Of a stretch of DNA of 7,654 nt, positions 6,392-7,654 are shown in pieces; positions within the stretch are counted from its first letter, which is position 1; each line of letters opens with the position of its first letter. The DNA is from an uncultured candidate division Zixibacteria bacterium (GTDB taxonomy: Bacteria; Zixibacteria; MSB-5A5; GN15; FEB-12): the NCBI GenBank assembly GCA_913009765.1, contig CAJVYT010000201.1, positions 1 through 7,654 of the forward strand, given 5' to 3'. Below the pieces are notes generated by a model, which was given only the letters and a program-made list of their open reading frames with translations, made no database searches and had not been told where the DNA came from. Both the position numbers and the translations under genes were made by a program.

Positions 6392-6405
6392 TCAAGTATT
6401 ACTTG
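6391..6405. repeat. 15-base palindrome abutting the inverted-repeat element
   Basis: TCAAGTA-T-TACTTGA has 7-bp arms and begins on the last base of the right 16-bp repeat. It could be part of the element's end structure or an independent protein-binding site. Confidence 0.4.
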
Positions 6406-6413
6406 AAGTGCAA

Positions 6414-6439
6414 ACAATAATCCAGCCCTGATTTATTGT
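6414..6439 (-). terminator. Weak A/T hairpin after the 6444 stop codon
   Basis: ACAATAA (6414-6420) pairs with TTATTGT (6433-6439) across 12 bases, starting five bases past the TGA of the upstream gene on the minus strand. Only three T residues follow, so termination would be inefficient at best. Confidence 0.25.
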
Positions 6440-6443
6440 CATT

Positions 6444-7391
6444 TCACCAAATCTTCCATTTATGCACGTCACTGCCTAACTTTTTTCCCATTATCCGTTC
6501 GAGCTCCAATCCGGCTAAGGCAGCTCCTGCCGGTTTTACGGCAAAAACCAGCTTGTATGGCGGGTAATAATAAACACCTAAAGCTAATTCTTGATAAGGA
6601 CTCACTGTCACGTTTTCTGAATCTTCGCCGACAAACGAGTCCATTTCTGACGACAGTACGCTTTGATGGTCCCTGATCACAATGACGCCATTAAATGCCC
6701 TGACTGATACCCCGTGCTCTTCCGTAATATCATGAAGCCTGGAGAGCGTAATTGAACCAGGACTTTCAAAGCATTCATCAACTATTTCTGAGCTGACCAT
6801 AAGGAGTTCTTTAAGTCGTACATTCAGATAGTGAGCAGTTATGACTTTAGGGATTCGTTCCATAGAGGACTCAGGCAAACTTGCAGAAACGTTCATTTCA
6901 TTGTCCGTAAAATTAACGTGAACGTCAATTTTACTTTCCAGGGCATCAAATTCCATATCCTCAAAGAAGCGGGTTTTCTTTAAGAGATTCGTAAACCGGT
7001 CATGTATTCCAAGTGCTATCTGATTGCGTACGGTCTCAAAAGCAGGAACGATATTTTTGTCCTCATTCAGATAAACGGTACGACCGTCTTTTTGTATCTG
7101 ATCATCAAGAAAGTAGTAGCCCCCCTGCTGACCAATGGTAACGAGAGCTGACAACGTGGCCGCTTTCAGTAGAACATGCAATTGTTCATCCGGCCCGCTC
7201 ACGTCCTTATGGTAAGTAACTTCATCCCGGTTTTTAACGTTAAACTTAACTGAGTTTTGTCCGTCAAAATCAATGGTGTAGTGCAGTTTTTTACCGGTCT
7301 GGGTTAAGAGGTCTAACTGCATGGGTGAACCATCAGGAGTAAATTCGTACGAAAGGACTAATTCTTTTTGGTCCCCGGCCCGGGTTAGCAC
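6444..7391 (-). CDS. Uncharacterised protein, 5' end apparently removed by an IS630 insertion
   Basis: The frame opens at GTG 7391 (first canonical start) and runs 315 codons to a TGA. I do not recognise the family. The visible N-terminal 90 residues alternate beta-strand patterns (YEFTPDG, LHYTIDFDG, VKFNV); a mixed alpha/beta region follows, and the last 80 residues are again strand-rich, ending MGKKLG...KWKIW. No catalytic motif, P-loop or convincing membrane segment is seen. The GTG is probably not the original start: the frame upstream (7392-7481) still reads as protein, including ELIGIWHADDEKKVTYSR and FDGEYAV, until it meets the IS end. No ribosome site precedes the GTG. The original protein probably had at least 30 more residues and perhaps an export signal. 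Base composition is visibly less A/T-rich than the defence genes, so it probably belongs to a different, older segment. Likely a non-functional or N-terminally shortened gene. Confidence 0.6.
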   Translation of the reverse strand: MLTRAGDQKELVLSYEFTPDGSPMQLDLLTQTGKKLHYTIDFDGQNSVKFNVKNRDEVTYHKDVSGPDEQLHVLLKAATLSALVTIGQQGGYYFLDDQIQKDGRTVYLNEDKNIVPAFETVRNQIALGIHDRFTNLLKKTRFFEDMEFDALESKIDVHVNFTDNEMNVSASLPESSMERIPKVITAHYLNVRLKELLMVSSEIVDECFESPGSITLSRLHDITEEHGVSVRAFNGVIVIRDHQSVLSSEMDSFVGEDSENVTVSPYQELALGVYYYPPYKLVFAVKPAGAALAGLELERIMGKKLGSDVHKWKIW

Positions 7392-7481
7392 TGCGTATTC
7401 ACCGTCAAAAACAATGCGGGAATACGTGACTTTTTTCTCATCATCTGCATGCCATATGCCAATCAGCTCAGGAGTAGTATT
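7392..7481 (-). pseudogene. In-frame 5' remnant of the 6444-7391 gene
   Basis: Thirty sense codons continue the downstream frame without a stop and give ELIGIWHADDEKKVTYSR followed by IVFDGEYAV. A Gly-x-Trp followed by strand-like residues and DGEY resembles the first strands of small beta-barrel domains. There is no ATG, GTG or TTG in this stretch. The next in-frame stop upstream is the transposase TAA at 7503-7505, so the natural start has been lost. Confidence 0.6.
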
Positions 7482-7482
7482 A

Positions 7483-7654
7483 CTGACTAGTGCACTGTGA
7501 CATTAGTTTCTGATAGTTTTGTAATGTCTCTTAAGTTTTTCACGGGCTTTGCTCTTTGTAAACTGCCAGGAAATGGTCGCCTTCCGGCGATCTCGTTGAC
7601 CGGCCCAAACATATACTTCTTTAGAAAAGGTTTCTATATCACCTATACGGCGGT
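7483..7654 (-). mobile_element. IS630-family insertion sequence, 3' end only (runs off window)
   Basis: The segment holds the transposase C-terminus and the presumed element end. Reading inward on the plus strand, the end would begin CTGACTAGTGCACTGTGAC at 7483, directly after a TA at 7481-7482; IS630 elements insert at and duplicate TA. The exact boundary is inferred, because the other terminal repeat is outside the window. The end contains the palindrome AGTGCACT (7489-7496). Confidence 0.6.
7503..7654 (-). CDS. IS630-family transposase, C-terminal fragment (starts beyond window edge)
   Basis: Fifty codons read in from the right edge to TAA at 7503-7505. The peptide ends with VYVWAGQRDRRKATISWQFTK and then SKAREKLKRHYKTIRN, the conserved tail of IS630/Tc1-type DDE transposases (a Trp and an R-x-R/N pair, then A-T-I-x-W-x-F-T and A-R-x-K-L). 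This tail follows the last catalytic acidic residue, so the DDE triad lies off the window. The enzyme cuts the element's terminal repeats and inserts it at TA dinucleotides. The frame is intact as far as visible. Its stop codon is in the same frame as the downstream truncated gene, and the two are separated by only 20-odd bases of element end. Confidence 0.82.
   Translation of the reverse strand, partial: RRIGDIETFSKEVYVWAGQRDRRKATISWQFTKSKAREKLKRHYKTIRN

Noticed and set aside
6154..6417. 87-codon minus-strand frame (and a 68-codon overlapping one) as a small gene
   Set aside because: No ribosome site, no recognisable domain, and it lies almost wholly within the inverted-repeat element; the overlapping second frame suggests both are chance.

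Overview
The window looks like a bacterial accessory (defence/mobile) region. It is mostly A+T-rich, with both gene-size coding blocks and both edge fragments on the minus strand. The species cannot be read from the sequence. An IS630-family transposase, a group II-intron-type reverse transcriptase and an Avs4-like gene together suggest a proteobacterial-type genome with heavy mobile-element traffic, but that is only a guess. No rRNA, tRNA or CRISPR array was seen.

Layout, read in the direction of transcription (right to left). (1) 7503-7654 is the C-terminal end of an IS630-family transposase, cut by the window edge. (2) Directly behind it, 6444-7481 is a protein-coding body with no recognisable family. 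Its reading frame runs back past its first canonical start (GTG at 7391) and into the IS end, so the 5' end of this gene appears to have been removed by the insertion. (3) 5839-6443 is a 605-base gene-free stretch unusually rich in inverted repeats. It holds a 267-base segment bounded by perfect 16-bp inverted repeats, a GC-rich tandem hairpin patch, several palindromes and a possible promoter. (4) 4723-5838 encodes a 371-residue protein of unknown family carrying an RNLTVH (R-x4-H) motif in a helical context, which suggests a HEPN-type domain. (5) 359-4603 encodes a 1414-residue multidomain protein: an N-terminal Mrr-like PD-(D/E)xK nuclease, a central STAND P-loop NTPase and a long C-terminal sensor region. 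This is the architecture of Avs (antiviral STAND) proteins, most like Avs4. (6) 114-358 is non-coding, with a canonical G-quadruplex motif and a 17-bp-stem hairpin. (7) 1-113 is the N-terminus of a group II-intron-type reverse transcriptase running off the window.

The main candidate system is the pair 5838->4723 and 4603->359: a putative HEPN protein followed 119 bases later by an Avs4-like nuclease-STAND protein. By analogy with known Avs proteins, the STAND protein would sense a phage protein, oligomerise and degrade DNA. If the upstream protein is a HEPN RNase it could be a second effector or a modulator; this is inference. The reverse transcriptase lies on the same strand 245 bases downstream, with no room for a complete 5' intron ribozyme between it and the STAND gene. 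It is therefore either a remnant of a mobile intron or an intron-less RT next to the defence pair.
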